From positions 2,356,001 through 2,420,000 of the forward strand of contig NZ_CP039371.1 in NCBI RefSeq assembly GCF_005080685.1: a stretch of 64,000 nucleotides of DNA, read 5' to 3'. Shown here in pieces: positions 1 through 8,892 of this stretch (the first letter of the stretch is position 1; each line of letters opens with the position of its first letter). Position numbers and translations under genes: made by a program. The stretch is from Pseudomonas putida (GTDB lineage Bacteria > Pseudomonadota > Gammaproteobacteria > Pseudomonadales > Pseudomonadaceae). Under the pieces are notes generated by a model. The model ran no database searches. It was given only the letters and a program-made list of their open reading frames with translations, and was not told the DNA's origin.

Positions 1-1212
1 GCCAACGATCCTGGGATCGATGCGCTGTTGCAGGCGTGGTCGGCCGCGCCTGGGACCGCGACGGTGATCGGGCGTGACCTGGCCACTGAGCCGACCCTGG
101 CGGCTTTGCTCAACGGCTACAGCGGCCACGCGTTGGATTACGACGACGTGCACCGCAGCGTGCGCGGTCATCCAAGCACCGTCCTGCTGCCCGCGTTGCT
201 GGCGTTGGCCCAGAGCCGCGGGCTGGCCGGACGACAGTTGCTCGCGGCGTATGCGGTCGGGGTCGAAGCGATGGGGCGCCTGGGTCTGGCCATCGGCGGC
301 GCGCACTACGAAGCGGGCTTCCATAACACCGCCACCCTTGGCACGGTGGCGGCCGCCGCTGCGTGCGCCTGGCTGCTTGGGTTGCCTGCGCAGTCGTTGG
401 CAGTGGCGATCGGCTTGGCGGCTACACAGGCTGCGGGCTTGCGCGTGCAATTCGGCAGTGCGGCCAAGCCGCTGCACGCCGGACTCGCGGCACGCAATGG
501 CCTGAGTAGCGCCTTGTTGGCCGAAGCGGGGCTGGGCGGGGCGATCGACAGCCTGGAGGGCAAGGGCGGCTTTCTCGACGTCTATGGTTACGGTCAGGCG
601 GTTCCACAGCGCCTGCTGGCACGGGACGACACCTGGCAGATTCTCCAACCCGGATTGATTTTCAAGCGTTATGCATCCTGCGCAGCCACTCACCATGCCG
701 CCGATGCTGTGTTGGCCTTGAGGCAACAGCAGGGCGCCGATGCCAGCGCTACCCAGCGCATCGTGGTGACCTTCCCGCCAGGCCTGACCACGCCACTCGC
801 GCGTGAGTTGCCACGGGATCGTCAGGCCGGGCGCTTCAGCGTCGAGTACGTGGTGGCGCATGCGCTGTGGCATGGACACCTGAATGCCAGCGCATTCGAG
901 GCGGGTGAAATCGACGCCGGCGTGGCGGATCTGATGGCCAGGGTGGTGGTGAAGGTGGATGCCCAGGCCGCATCGATTACCCAGCCGCCATTCGCCCGTT
1001 TCTCCGTGGTCGAGCTGTTCGATGCCAAGGGACTGCGTTCAAGTGCCCGTGCCGACGCGCCCCAGGCCGGTGACCCCCTCGAAAAACTGCGGGCCGCTGC
1101 CGCTACCGCCGAGCACGGTGACCGACTGCTCGGTGGCATCGCGTTGCTGGACGATGCTTCCTCTTTGCAGCGATTGCTCGACGCAGTCGCTCCTCTTGTC
1201 ACGAACCGTTGA
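1..1212 (+). CDS. MmgE/PrpD family protein (N-terminus outside window)
   Basis: The frame is open from base 1 to the stop at 1212, giving 403 visible residues, so the true start lies upstream of the window. The run HALDYDDVHRSVRGHPSTVLLPA and the later KPLHAGLAARNG are typical of the MmgE/PrpD fold, which includes 2-methylcitrate dehydratase, cis-aconitate decarboxylase and many uncharacterised isomerases or dehydratases. The specific substrate cannot be read from the sequence. It lies 7 bases before an LLM oxygenase and in the same direction as a TctAB transporter, so it probably processes a carboxylate released or imported by that operon. The family call is firm and the role is an inference. 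Confidence 0.85.
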   Translation, partial: ANDPGIDALLQAWSAAPGTATVIGRDLATEPTLAALLNGYSGHALDYDDVHRSVRGHPSTVLLPALLALAQSRGLAGRQLLAAYAVGVEAMGRLGLAIGGAHYEAGFHNTATLGTVAAAAACAWLLGLPAQSLAVAIGLAATQAAGLRVQFGSAAKPLHAGLAARNGLSSALLAEAGLGGAIDSLEGKGGFLDVYGYGQAVPQRLLARDDTWQILQPGLIFKRYASCAATHHAADAVLALRQQQGADASATQRIVVTFPPGLTTPLARELPRDRQAGRFSVEYVVAHALWHGHLNASAFEAGEIDAGVADLMARVVVKVDAQAASITQPPFARFSVVELFDAKGLRSSARADAPQAGDPLEKLRAAAATAEHGDRLLGGIALLDDASSLQRLLDAVAPLVTNR

Positions 1213-1219
1213 GATTGTC

Positions 1220-2539
1220 ATGAGCCAAACCCTGCAACAGATGCGCCTGGGCCTGTTCATCCAGGCCGCCGGCCACCACGCCAGCGGCTGGCGCTATCCC
1301 GGCGCCCAGAGCGGCAGCGAAAATTTCAAGCTGATCAAGCAACTGACCCTGGCGGCCGAGCGGGCATGCCTGGACATGGTGTTCTTCGGCGACAAACTGG
1401 TCACCAGCGCCCAGGAGCATCCGTCGATGATCGTGCGCTTCGAGCCGCTGACCCTGCTCGGCTCGCTGGCCTCGATCACCGAGAAGATCGGCCTGGCCGC
1501 CACTGCATCGACGACCTACAGCGAGCCCTACACCGTGGCTCGCCAGTTCGGCACCGTCGACCACATCTCGGAAGGGCGTGCGGCGTGGAACGTGGTCACC
1601 ACCGGTTACGACAGTGCGGCGAACTTCACCCGTGCCACCCACCCGAACCATGATCTGCGCTACGAGGTGGCCGAAGAGTTCGTGGACGTGGTGCGTGGAC
1701 TGTGGGACAGCTTCGAAGATGACGCCTACGTGCGCGATGCCAGTCGCGGGGTGTATCTGGACAGCCATAAGATGCATCGCCTTGATCATCGCGGTCAGCA
1801 CTTCAACATCGATGGCCCGCTCAATCTGTCGCGTAGCCCGCAGGGCCACCCGGTGCTGATCCAGGCCGGTTCCAGCGGGCCGGGCATGAGCCTGGCCGCT
1901 CGAATCGCCGAGGTGGTGTTCACCGCGCAGCAGGATATCGAAGGCGCGCAGCAGTTCTACCGCGATCTGAAGCAGCAGGTTATCGCCCATGGCCGCGACC
2001 CGCAGCACTGCCTGGTGATGCCGGGGATCATGCCGATCCTGGGGGCGACCTCTGCCGAGGCGCAGGCCCGTTTCGAACGGCTGCAGCAATGGACGGACCT
2101 GGACACGGCGCTGAAACTCGTGGGCGAACGCCTGGGGCAGGATCTGAGCGGTTTCGACCTGGACCAGCCACTGCCAGACCTGCCACTCCCGCAGAACATG
2201 AAAAGCCGCGCCAAGCTGCTGCTGGACATGAGCCACCGCGACGGCCTGACCTTGCGTCAGATCTGCAACCTGGTGGCCGGCGCACGCGGGCACAAGATAT
2301 TGGTCGGCACCCCGGCACAGGTGGCCGACGAGATGATTGCCTGGTTTGAGACCGAAGCGGCCGATGGATTCAACCTGATGCCGTCGCATTTCCCGGAAGG
2401 GCTGGATCTGTTCATCGAGGGCGTGCTGCCGATCCTGCGTCAGCGCGGGCTGTTCCGTGAGGCATACAGCGGCAGCACCCTGCGCGAGCATCTGGGCCTG
2501 CCGCGCCCCGCCCATCGACGCTGGGGATCCGAGCGATGA
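1220..2539 (+). CDS. LLM class flavin-dependent monooxygenase, DszA/NtaA/SnaA type
   Basis: This 439-residue protein starts at ATG 1220, just after the preceding stop. The start is chosen because MRLGLFIQAAGHHASGWRYP is the usual N-terminus of the family and the longer frame runs antiparallel through coding sequence. Family marks are RFEPLTLLGSLA, the GRAAWNVVT motif near residue 120, and the HRGQHFNIDGPLNLSRSPQGHPVLIQAG segment. Known members oxidise sulfones (DszA), nitrilotriacetate (NtaA) or pristinamycin (SnaA) with FMNH2 supplied by a separate reductase. It overlaps tctB by ATGA, so the two are co-translated. The substrate is unknown; context suggests an organosulfur or carboxylated compound. 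Confidence 0.9.
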   Translation: MSQTLQQMRLGLFIQAAGHHASGWRYPGAQSGSENFKLIKQLTLAAERACLDMVFFGDKLVTSAQEHPSMIVRFEPLTLLGSLASITEKIGLAATASTTYSEPYTVARQFGTVDHISEGRAAWNVVTTGYDSAANFTRATHPNHDLRYEVAEEFVDVVRGLWDSFEDDAYVRDASRGVYLDSHKMHRLDHRGQHFNIDGPLNLSRSPQGHPVLIQAGSSGPGMSLAARIAEVVFTAQQDIEGAQQFYRDLKQQVIAHGRDPQHCLVMPGIMPILGATSAEAQARFERLQQWTDLDTALKLVGERLGQDLSGFDLDQPLPDLPLPQNMKSRAKLLLDMSHRDGLTLRQICNLVAGARGHKILVGTPAQVADEMIAWFETEAADGFNLMPSHFPEGLDLFIEGVLPILRQRGLFREAYSGSTLREHLGLPRPAHRRWGSER

Positions 2540-2997
2540 GTGCTCCGCGTCAGCAGGTCGATTTCAGCGTCGGTCTGCTCTATTCGTTGCTCGGCCTGGG
2601 GTTCGCCTGGGGAGCCTACGGCTACGGACTGGGTACGCCTGCGCGAATGGGGGCGGGGTTCTTTCCGTTCTGGTTGGGCATCGGCTTGGGCGGGTTGGGG
2701 GCAGGGGCCATGTTCCGAGCGTGGTCTCGCCAACTGCCGAGGCAACGCCTGGAGCGCTGGGCGTGGAAACCGTTGGGCTGGGTGCTCGGAGGGTTGGCAC
2801 TGTTCGCCGTGCTGTTGCCGTGGGCGGGCTTGTTGATCGCCACCGCCCTGCTGGTATCGGTCAGCAGCCGCGCCAGCGCACAGTTCACCTGGCGGGCAAG
2901 CCTGGTGAGCGCTGGCGTGGTCAGCGTGTTCTGCGCCTTGGTGTTCGTCGTTGGCCTGGGCTTGCCCATGCCGCTGTGGCCTCTTTTTCTAGGTTAA
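2536..2997 (+). CDS. TctB-type small membrane subunit of a tripartite tricarboxylate transporter
   Basis: A 153-residue protein overlapping the upstream LLM gene by four bases. It has four hydrophobic segments (about residues 12-30, 38-55, 80-105 and 120-150), with the G-x-x-FFPFWLGIG motif after the first, as in TctB subunits. It is followed six bases later by the large TctA subunit. No TctC periplasmic binding protein is present downstream, so it is either upstream of the window or elsewhere. The role is proton- or sodium-driven uptake of a carboxylate, inferred from the family. Confidence 0.85.
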   Translation: MSAPRQQVDFSVGLLYSLLGLGFAWGAYGYGLGTPARMGAGFFPFWLGIGLGGLGAGAMFRAWSRQLPRQRLERWAWKPLGWVLGGLALFAVLLPWAGLLIATALLVSVSSRASAQFTWRASLVSAGVVSVFCALVFVVGLGLPMPLWPLFLG

Positions 2998-3003
2998 TGC
3001 CCC

Positions 3004-4506
3004 ATGGAACTACTCAATCATCTGGCGGTGGGTTTTTCCACCGCCTTGACCCTGCAAAACCTGGTGTACGCGTTCACCGGTTGCTTACTGGGTACACTGA
3101 TCGGCGTACTGCCCGGCCTGGGGCCAGTGGCGACCATCGCCATGCTGCTACCGGCCACCTACGCCCTGGAACCGACCAGTGCGCTGATCATGCTCGCCGG
3201 CATCTACTATGGCGCCCAGTATGGCGGTTCGACCACGGCGATTCTGGTCAATCTGCCGGGGGAATCGTCGTCGGTGGTCACCACGCTCGATGGTTATCAA
3301 ATGGCACGCAAGGGCAAGGCCGGTCTGGCCTTGGCCACGGCTGCGCTGGGGTCGTTTTTCGCCGGCACCGTCGGCACGCTGTTGCTGGCCGCCTTCGCCG
3401 GGCCGCTGACCGACCTTGCCATGGACTTCGGCCCCGCCGATTACTTTTCGCTGATGGTATTTGGCCTGGTCGGCGCGGTGGTGCTGGCTACCGGCTCGAT
3501 CTATCAGGCCATCGGCATGATCCTGGTCGGCCTGTTGCTGGGCATGGTCGGTACCGATGTGAATTCGGGCATCGCGCGGTTCACCTTCGGGCAGCTTGAG
3601 TTGGTGGATGGCCTGAACTTCGTTTGTCTGGCCATGGGCCTGTTCGGCGTCGCCGAGATCGTGCGTAACCTTGAGGACGATGAGGTACGTCACGCCGTGA
3701 CCCAGGGGCTGGATCAGCTCTGGCCGCGCAAGGAAGACTTCAAGCGTATGGCGGCACCGATCCTGCGCGGCACGGCGCTGGGTTCTTTCCTTGGCATTCT
3801 TCCAGGTGGCGGCGCGGCGTTGGCTTCGTTCTCGTCCTATGCCCTGGAAAAGAAAGTCTCGCGCACGCCGCAGGCTTTCGGCCACGGGGCGCTGGAAGGC
3901 GTGGCGGGGCCAGAGTCGGCGAACAACGCCGCAGCCCAGACCTCGTTCGTACCGCTGCTGACGTTGGGCATACCTTCCAACGCGGTGATGGCGATGATGA
4001 TTGGCGCGATGCTGATTCACAACATTCAGCCAGGACCCATGGTGATCAGTCAGAATCCCGAGCTGTTCTGGGGGTTGATCGTCTCGATGTGGATCGGCAA
4101 CTTGATGCTGCTGGCCTTGAACCTGCCGATGCTCGGGTTGTGGGTGAAGTTGCTCAAGGTGCCGTATCGCCTGATGTTTCCTGCGATTCTGGTGTTTTGC
4201 GCGATTGGGGTGTTTTCGGTGCAGAACTCGATCTTCGATCTGTGGCACATGCTGGTCTTCGGTGTGGCGGGTTATCTGCTGGCCAAGCTGAAGTTGGGGC
4301 CGGCGCCATTGTTGCTGGGTTTTGTGCTTGGGCCGTTGATGGAAGAGAACCTGCGGCGTGCGTTGCTGATTTCTCGGGGGGATTTTGCCGTGTTCGTGGA
4401 GCGGCCGATTTCGTTGGGGTTGTTGGTGGCCACGTTGGGGTTGGTGGTTTTGATGGTGTTGCCGGCGTTGCGGCGTAATCGGGAGGTGGCGTTTGAGGGG
4501 GAGTGA
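3004..4506 (+). CDS. TctA family tripartite tricarboxylate transporter large subunit
   Basis: A 500-residue polytopic protein, the normal length for TctA. Family signatures are [17 protein letters not shown] near residue 38, [20 protein letters not shown] near residue 70 and the second repeat [17 protein letters not shown] near residue 260. It follows tctB by six bases and ends the operon. The last 60-70 bases, coding for [15 protein letters not shown], are GGG/TTG rich and recur as short non-coding copies near 36.8 kb and 38.2 kb (see the repeat entries), which is odd for a transporter tail. Confidence 0.9.
   Translation: MELLNHLAVGFSTALTLQNLVYAFTGCLLGTLIGVLPGLGPVATIAMLLPATYALEPTSALIMLAGIYYGAQYGGSTTAILVNLPGESSSVVTTLDGYQMARKGKAGLALATAALGSFFAGTVGTLLLAAFAGPLTDLAMDFGPADYFSLMVFGLVGAVVLATGSIYQAIGMILVGLLLGMVGTDVNSGIARFTFGQLELVDGLNFVCLAMGLFGVAEIVRNLEDDEVRHAVTQGLDQLWPRKEDFKRMAAPILRGTALGSFLGILPGGGAALASFSSYALEKKVSRTPQAFGHGALEGVAGPESANNAAAQTSFVPLLTLGIPSNAVMAMMIGAMLIHNIQPGPMVISQNPELFWGLIVSMWIGNLMLLALNLPMLGLWVKLLKVPYRLMFPAILVFCAIGVFSVQNSIFDLWHMLVFGVAGYLLAKLKLGPAPLLLGFVLGPLMEENLRRALLISRGDFAVFVERPISLGLLVATLGLVVLMVLPALRRNREVAFEGE
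4434..4504 (+). repeat. Short dispersed repeat, copy A (3' end of tctA)
   Basis: The end of the tctA reading frame contains the core GGGAGGTGGCGTTTGAG, preceded by GCCGGCGTTGCGG. Close copies occur at 36826-36888 and 38171-38219, both outside genes. Copy C matches the last 50 bases here with only a few substitutions. The origin is unknown. Confidence 0.6.
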
Positions 4507-4681
4507 TAGGCGGTCGTGCTGCTTACTAGGTCAGCACTCCGTCGAATCGAACGCATGTTGGGCTGGCTGAATAAAATTGCCGGATCTTGAGGCTCCTCGA
4601 CAAGCTTGCGAAAAGCTATGCCGCCAAGGGCTCACTGGCTTGTTCCATGAGATGTTTGCGACATTGCTTTTCGTACTGAGC
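4507..4681. other. Convergent intergenic region
   Basis: The 175 bases lie between the ends of tctA (+) and the SsuD-like gene (-). I see no strong hairpin followed by a T-run and no reading frame with family resemblance. Confidence 0.5.
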
Positions 4682-5833
4682 CTAGCGCAGAGGCAGATCT
4701 TTCCTAGCTGCAGACGAAGCCTGGACACCCATACGCCGTAAGGAAGGCAAGAGCTCCGCGCCCAGGTGTATTGCTTCTTCGAGATGAGGGAATCCGGACA
4801 GAATGAAGCAGTCCACGCCGAGCTGATGGTACTCCTCGATCCGCTCGGCGACCTGTTGGTAGCTCCCCACCAGCGCCGTGCCGGCGCCACCGCGCACCAG
4901 ACCGACGCCGGCCCAGAGGTTGGCCGACACTTCCAATTCCCGTGCGCCGCGGCCGCGGCCCTTGACCAAGTCGGTCTGGCGCGATTGCCCCACCGATTCG
5001 TAGGCCGCCATTTGCGACTGCGCCTTGTCGATGGCGTCCTTGGGAATTTCCTCCAGCAAGCGCTCCACATGTCGCCAAGCCGCGTCGTCAGTGGCGGCGG
5101 CAAACACATGCACACGCAGTCCGAAGCGCAGGGTGCGACCGCGTACGGCCGCCAGTTCGCGCATGCGTTGAATGCGCTCGGCGATCATCGATGGCGGCTC
5201 GCACCACATCAGGCAGGTCTGGGCATGAGCGGCGCCGACGTCCTCGGCGGCACTGGACGCTCCGCCGAAGTAGATGGCCGGTATCTTCACCCTCGGGTCG
5301 ATGGGTGTGTCGCCATCGCTGCGGTAGTAGCGGCCATGGTGAGGCTGACGGCGGCCGGACCAGATCGCCTTGAAGGCATCGAGAAATTCGCCAGTGCGGG
5401 CGTAGCGTTCATCATGCTCCAGGTAGTCGCCGAGTGAACGTTGCTCGAAGCGGCTGGAGCCGCTGACCACATGCAGGTCGAGACGGTTGTCGCTGAGCAG
5501 TTGCAGGGTGGCGGCCCGGTGCGCGCTCCACGCCGGCAGTTCCAAGCCTGGTCGCAGTGTGAGCAGAAAACGTAGGCGGCGGACCTCTTGAGCCAGCACC
5601 GCGGTAATCAGCCAGGGGTCCTCGAACCCGCTGGCGGTAGGCACCATGATGCCGTCGAAGGCTGACAATTCGGCGGCGCGCACGATCTGGCGCAAGTAAT
5701 CGAGGTTGGGCTCGCGCTCGCCTTGCTGGAACAGCCCGACCTTGGGCAGGCCGCTGCTGGTCAGGTGGCGGCCATCGCCATTGGTGGGCAGAAACCAGTC
5801 CAGCTCGATCGGGCCACGGGGCTCATTGGCCAT
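4682..5833 (-). CDS. SsuD-like FMNH2-dependent alkanesulfonate monooxygenase
   Basis: A 383-residue LLM protein. The start at 5833 gives MANEPRGPIELDWFLPTNGD, matching the SsuD N-terminus; the longer upstream frame is antisense to the preceding gene. Diagnostic SsuD stretches are visible: RPGLELPAWSAHRAATLQ, the YESVGQSRQTDLV loop and NLWAGVGLVRGGAGTALVG followed by LSGFPHLEEA. SsuD splits alkanesulfonates to aldehyde and sulfite using FMNH2. The start overlaps the stop of the preceding frameshifted LLM by 11 bases. It is the last gene of the operon starting at 13642. No SsuE-type reductase is adjacent. Confidence 0.9.
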   Translation of the reverse strand: MANEPRGPIELDWFLPTNGDGRHLTSSGLPKVGLFQQGEREPNLDYLRQIVRAAELSAFDGIMVPTASGFEDPWLITAVLAQEVRRLRFLLTLRPGLELPAWSAHRAATLQLLSDNRLDLHVVSGSSRFEQRSLGDYLEHDERYARTGEFLDAFKAIWSGRRQPHHGRYYRSDGDTPIDPRVKIPAIYFGGASSAAEDVGAAHAQTCLMWCEPPSMIAERIQRMRELAAVRGRTLRFGLRVHVFAAATDDAAWRHVERLLEEIPKDAIDKAQSQMAAYESVGQSRQTDLVKGRGRGARELEVSANLWAGVGLVRGGAGTALVGSYQQVAERIEEYHQLGVDCFILSGFPHLEEAIHLGAELLPSLRRMGVQASSAARKDLPLR

Positions 5834-6820
5834 GTTGCGGGCTCTCCTTGCGCAGGCCCTGGCTGCGAAGCAGGGGCAAAATACGTTCACCGAAGCGCAG
5901 CACGTCGCTGACCGCCGGCTGATCCTGAATGACGATATGTTCGATGCCCAGACCATGCAGTTCTTGCAGGCGAGTGGCGATCTGCTGTGCAGTGCCAACA
6001 AGATACAGGGGTTGGCCAGGGGCCAGTTGCAGCAGGTTTGGGTGAATCTCGAATTGGCGCAGCGGGTGACTGTTGCGGGTCAGCCGGCGCACCGGGGTAG
6101 CGCTGGGCTGCGCCTGGATATTGGCTGAGAGCTGCCGGGCGGCGGCCTCCCAGGCCAGGTCTTCGTTATCGCCCTGGATCAAGCCGAACGAACAGGCAAA
6201 CGCCAAGCGTCCATCGGAGGCTTCACCCAGCCGGCGGATTTGCGCTGCGAGCCAGTCGGGTGGGGCGCTGCGCAGCAGGCACTGGTGGGCATGCGCGACA
6301 ATCAGCGGGGTGTTCTGGCTGTCGTCGAGGATCAAGGGGGCGCGGGCAGTGGCCGTTTTGCGAAGCCGGCATTTTCCAGTTGGAAGTATCGGCCGCTGTA
6401 GTTGAATCCGCCTTCTTCAGGACTCAGCAGGCGCTTGAGGATCTCGAGGTATTCGCCGATCCGCTCGCTGCGTTGATCGCGGTTCAGCCATTCGCCAAAG
6501 GTCTTGTGCAGGCTGCGCTGCTCGCCGTCGGGCAAGTGCAGGCGGACCCGCTTTTCACTGATCGATTGCAGGCTCTGCAATGTGCTTGCGAGCGCGGCTG
6601 GTAGCATCACTTGCGGGGGGACGCTGACGGTCAACTGTACATGGCGAGTATGGGCACACAGCGCTGCTGCAACGCCGAGGCTGTCGGCGCAGGGCCCGCC
6701 ACCTGGAATCCACAGGCCATCCAGGCCTGCGTATTCCACCGCTTGCGCCAGCTGAATCCATTGCCCGGGTGTCGGCGCCGGGCTACAAAGCGGCATCTGC
6801 CAGCTGAACTCAAGGGCCAT
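5823..6820 (-). pseudogene. LLM flavin-dependent oxidoreductase interrupted by a -1 frameshift
   Basis: Two abutting reading frames together make one LLM protein of about 330 residues. The upstream half (6820 to 6332) ends in RPLPAPP then TGA; the downstream half resumes with LILDDSQNTPLIV. The break is at a run of five G (6336-6340 on the plus strand), and restoring a sixth would read straight through as ...APPLILDD. The downstream half carries the usual LLM ending (VGTAQQIATRLQELHGLGIEHIVI). The start is uncertain: ATG 6820 fits the family N-terminus, but a TTG at 6838 is also possible. Either the gene is broken or the base is a sequencing error; neighbours on both sides are intact. Confidence 0.8.
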
Positions 6821-6859
6821 ACGGGGCCTGCGCAACAAGAATGATGGAAGGATGGGCCA

Positions 6860-7891
6860 TCATCCCACCGTTGCTTGGGACTGGGTAGAGCGTGGCTGCC
6901 AGCCCAGGGCTGGAGCGATCTCCTGGGCGATGATTCGCAGGCGCTGCAGTACCTGGGCCTGGGTGGAGCTTTCGGCCTGGACCACGACGATCAGGTAATC
7001 GGCGTAGGGCAGCAGTGAAGGGTCGTTGCGCAGGCTGTGCAACACCTCGTCAGGATGCCCGTGATGGACGTTGAGCAGGTGCAGGTGTTCCTGCAGGTCG
7101 CTGGCCTGGTCGATGAGTCCTTCTCGTTGCAGCCGCGGCACGTGTCGTTCGATGTCCACCGCCAACTCGGCCTGGGCGGTGGCCCGATCGGCTGCGGGGA
7201 ACACAGCACGAACCACGCCGATACGTGGTTTGCTGTTCGGATGGTTCCAGGCATCCAGATAGGCGTCGGCCAAGGGTTTCTGCACGGTCAGCGGATCATG
7301 GGTTGCCGTGCCGAGCAGCAAGCCATTGCCCTGGCTTGCTGCATAGCGGGCTCCCCCCACACTGCCATGGGAATGCCAGAGTCGCTTCGCCAGGCCAGGT
7401 GCGGGCGGTTGCAAGGTCAGTGGGCTGTCAGTACGCAGTGCCTGGCCATTGAGCAGCGCCTGCAGCTGTTGTTGATCCTCGGCGAAGCGTTGCTGGCGCT
7501 GCCCGGCATCACGCTCGAAGGCGCTGAAGCTGTCCAGATTGGCGCCGCCACTGCCCAGCCCCAGTTGGACGCGACCAGCGCTGAGCTGGTCGAGCACACT
7601 GGCGTCCTCGGCCAGGCGTATCGGATCTTCGAAAGGTAGGACGGTAACCGCCGTGCCCAGTTCGATGTGGCGGGTGCGCTCGGCGACGGCCGCGAGTGCC
7701 AGCAGCGGCGAGGGCAGGCGGCCGAAGCCGTTGCTCAGGTGATGCTGAGCGATCCAGCCACCGTCGAAACCCAGGGCTTCGGCCACGTCGAATTGCTCCA
7801 GCAAGTCTTGATAGACCTGCTGCGAATTGTCGCCAAAGGCGTGGGTGAGAAAGCCCAGTTTGAATGGCGGGCGGGGAGTCGCGGCAGTCAT
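6860..7891 (-). CDS. LLM class flavin-dependent oxidoreductase (bacterial luciferase-like)
   Basis: A 343-residue protein with ATG at 7891 preceded by a good AAGGAG site. The luciferase-like barrel is shown by the N-terminal LGFLTHAF, GFDGGWIAQHHLSNGFGRLPSP near residue 40, and LGTAVTVLPFEDPIRLAEDASVLDQLSAGRVQLGLGSG near residue 80-115. It is a close paralogue of the gene it overlaps by ATGA at 7888-7891, and the two look like a tandem duplication. The reaction is FMNH2-dependent oxygenation; the substrate is unknown, with organosulfur suggested by the SsuD-like and DszA-like neighbours. Confidence 0.88.
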   Translation of the reverse strand: MTAATPRPPFKLGFLTHAFGDNSQQVYQDLLEQFDVAEALGFDGGWIAQHHLSNGFGRLPSPLLALAAVAERTRHIELGTAVTVLPFEDPIRLAEDASVLDQLSAGRVQLGLGSGGANLDSFSAFERDAGQRQQRFAEDQQQLQALLNGQALRTDSPLTLQPPAPGLAKRLWHSHGSVGGARYAASQGNGLLLGTATHDPLTVQKPLADAYLDAWNHPNSKPRIGVVRAVFPAADRATAQAELAVDIERHVPRLQREGLIDQASDLQEHLHLLNVHHGHPDEVLHSLRNDPSLLPYADYLIVVVQAESSTQAQVLQRLRIIAQEIAPALGWQPRSTQSQATVG

Positions 7892-8892
7892 GACAGGGAC
7901 AGCTCCTTGGGCGAGTGAGCAACGGCAGGGCGCCAGCCGAGCGCCGGGGCGATCTCTTCGGCGATGACCTGAAGGGCGCGAATTGCCTCGCGCAGCGGTG
8001 TACTGGCGGTCTGCACCTGGACGATCAGGTGATCGTGGTTGCCTAGGCGCGGCCCTGCCTTCAGGCCTTCTGCGATGAGCTGCGCTGAGCCATGCAGTAC
8101 GCCGAGTCGTTGCAAGGTTTCGTTGAAGTCACCGTCCAGGGGGCCCTGGTAGACTCCGATGCTGTGCTGGCGCTTGAGGTAACTCTGAATGTCCTCGCGC
8201 AGGGCATCGCTGTGGGCGAGCGGGAAGACGCCCTGGACCCGGGCGATACGTGGCGGGGTACCGTTGTCGCCGGTCCAGGCCTCGCGATAACGTTGTGCCG
8301 CCTCGATCCCGGCTTGCGCCGGGAGGTGCGGGTTGGGGGCCATGATCAGGCCATGGCCCCGCGCAGCGACCATTTCCACCCGTGAAGTCGCTTCCCACAG
8401 GCGTCCACCCAGGCCTGGCGTCTGGGGTTGCAGACGCAGCCCCTGGTCATTCAGTGGTCCGTTGCCCAGAGCAGTTTGCAGCCGTTTCAGATTGTTCTCG
8501 TAGTCGCGGTGGCGCTGTGCGTGCTCGTGGCCAAAGGCGCTGAAGGTGTCAGGGTCGAAACCGGCGCCCAGGCCCAATTCCAAGCGCCCGTTGCTCAGCA
8601 GGTCGAGCACGGCGGCGTCCTCGGCCAGTCTGAGCGCAGGTTCCTGCGGTAGCACGATGATCGCCGTGCCGAGGCCGATGCGTCGGGTGCGTTGGGCGAT
8701 TGCCGACAGCAGTACCAGCGGCGACGGCAGACGGCCTTGTTCGCTGGCAAAATGATGCTGGGCCACCCAGCCGGTGTCGAAACCCAGTGCTTCGGCAGCC
8801 TCGAACAGTTCAATGGTTTCACGGTAGACCCGCGGGTTGTATTCAGGCTGGTACACCCGGCTGAGAAAGCCGAGGGAAAATCCGCCACTCAT
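7888..8892 (-). CDS. LLM class flavin-dependent oxidoreductase (bacterial luciferase-like)
   Basis: A 334-residue protein. ATG 8892 is chosen because it has a CAGGAGA site and gives MSGGFSLGFLSRVYQPEYN; the longer frame to 9012 lies inside the SurE gene. It shares with its downstream paralogue GFDTGWVAQHHFASEQGRLPSP and LGTAIIVLPQEPALRLAEDAAVLDLLSNGRLELGLGAG. It overlaps its neighbours by four bases on each side, so it is translated as part of one operon. As for the paralogue, an external flavin reductase is required and none is encoded nearby. Confidence 0.88.
   Translation of the reverse strand: MSGGFSLGFLSRVYQPEYNPRVYRETIELFEAAEALGFDTGWVAQHHFASEQGRLPSPLVLLSAIAQRTRRIGLGTAIIVLPQEPALRLAEDAAVLDLLSNGRLELGLGAGFDPDTFSAFGHEHAQRHRDYENNLKRLQTALGNGPLNDQGLRLQPQTPGLGGRLWEATSRVEMVAARGHGLIMAPNPHLPAQAGIEAAQRYREAWTGDNGTPPRIARVQGVFPLAHSDALREDIQSYLKRQHSIGVYQGPLDGDFNETLQRLGVLHGSAQLIAEGLKAGPRLGNHDHLIVQVQTASTPLREAIRALQVIAEEIAPALGWRPAVAHSPKELSLS

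Noticed and set aside
1199..2515. 438-codon open frame on the minus strand opposite the DszA-type LLM gene
   Set aside because: Its translation shows no family pattern and it lies wholly antisense to a gene with clear LLM motifs; long antisense frames are expected in high-G+C DNA.
3148..4248. 366-codon minus-strand frame opposite tctA
   Set aside because: Gln/His/Arg-rich shadow of a membrane-protein gene.
4531..5115. 194-codon minus-strand frame overlapping the end of the SsuD-like gene
   Set aside because: Out-of-frame shadow of the SsuD-like coding sequence with no domain pattern.
6332..6340. Programmed ribosomal frameshift in the split LLM gene
   Set aside because: No slippery heptamer or following hairpin is visible, and LLM enzymes are not known to use frameshifting; loss of one base in a G run is simpler.
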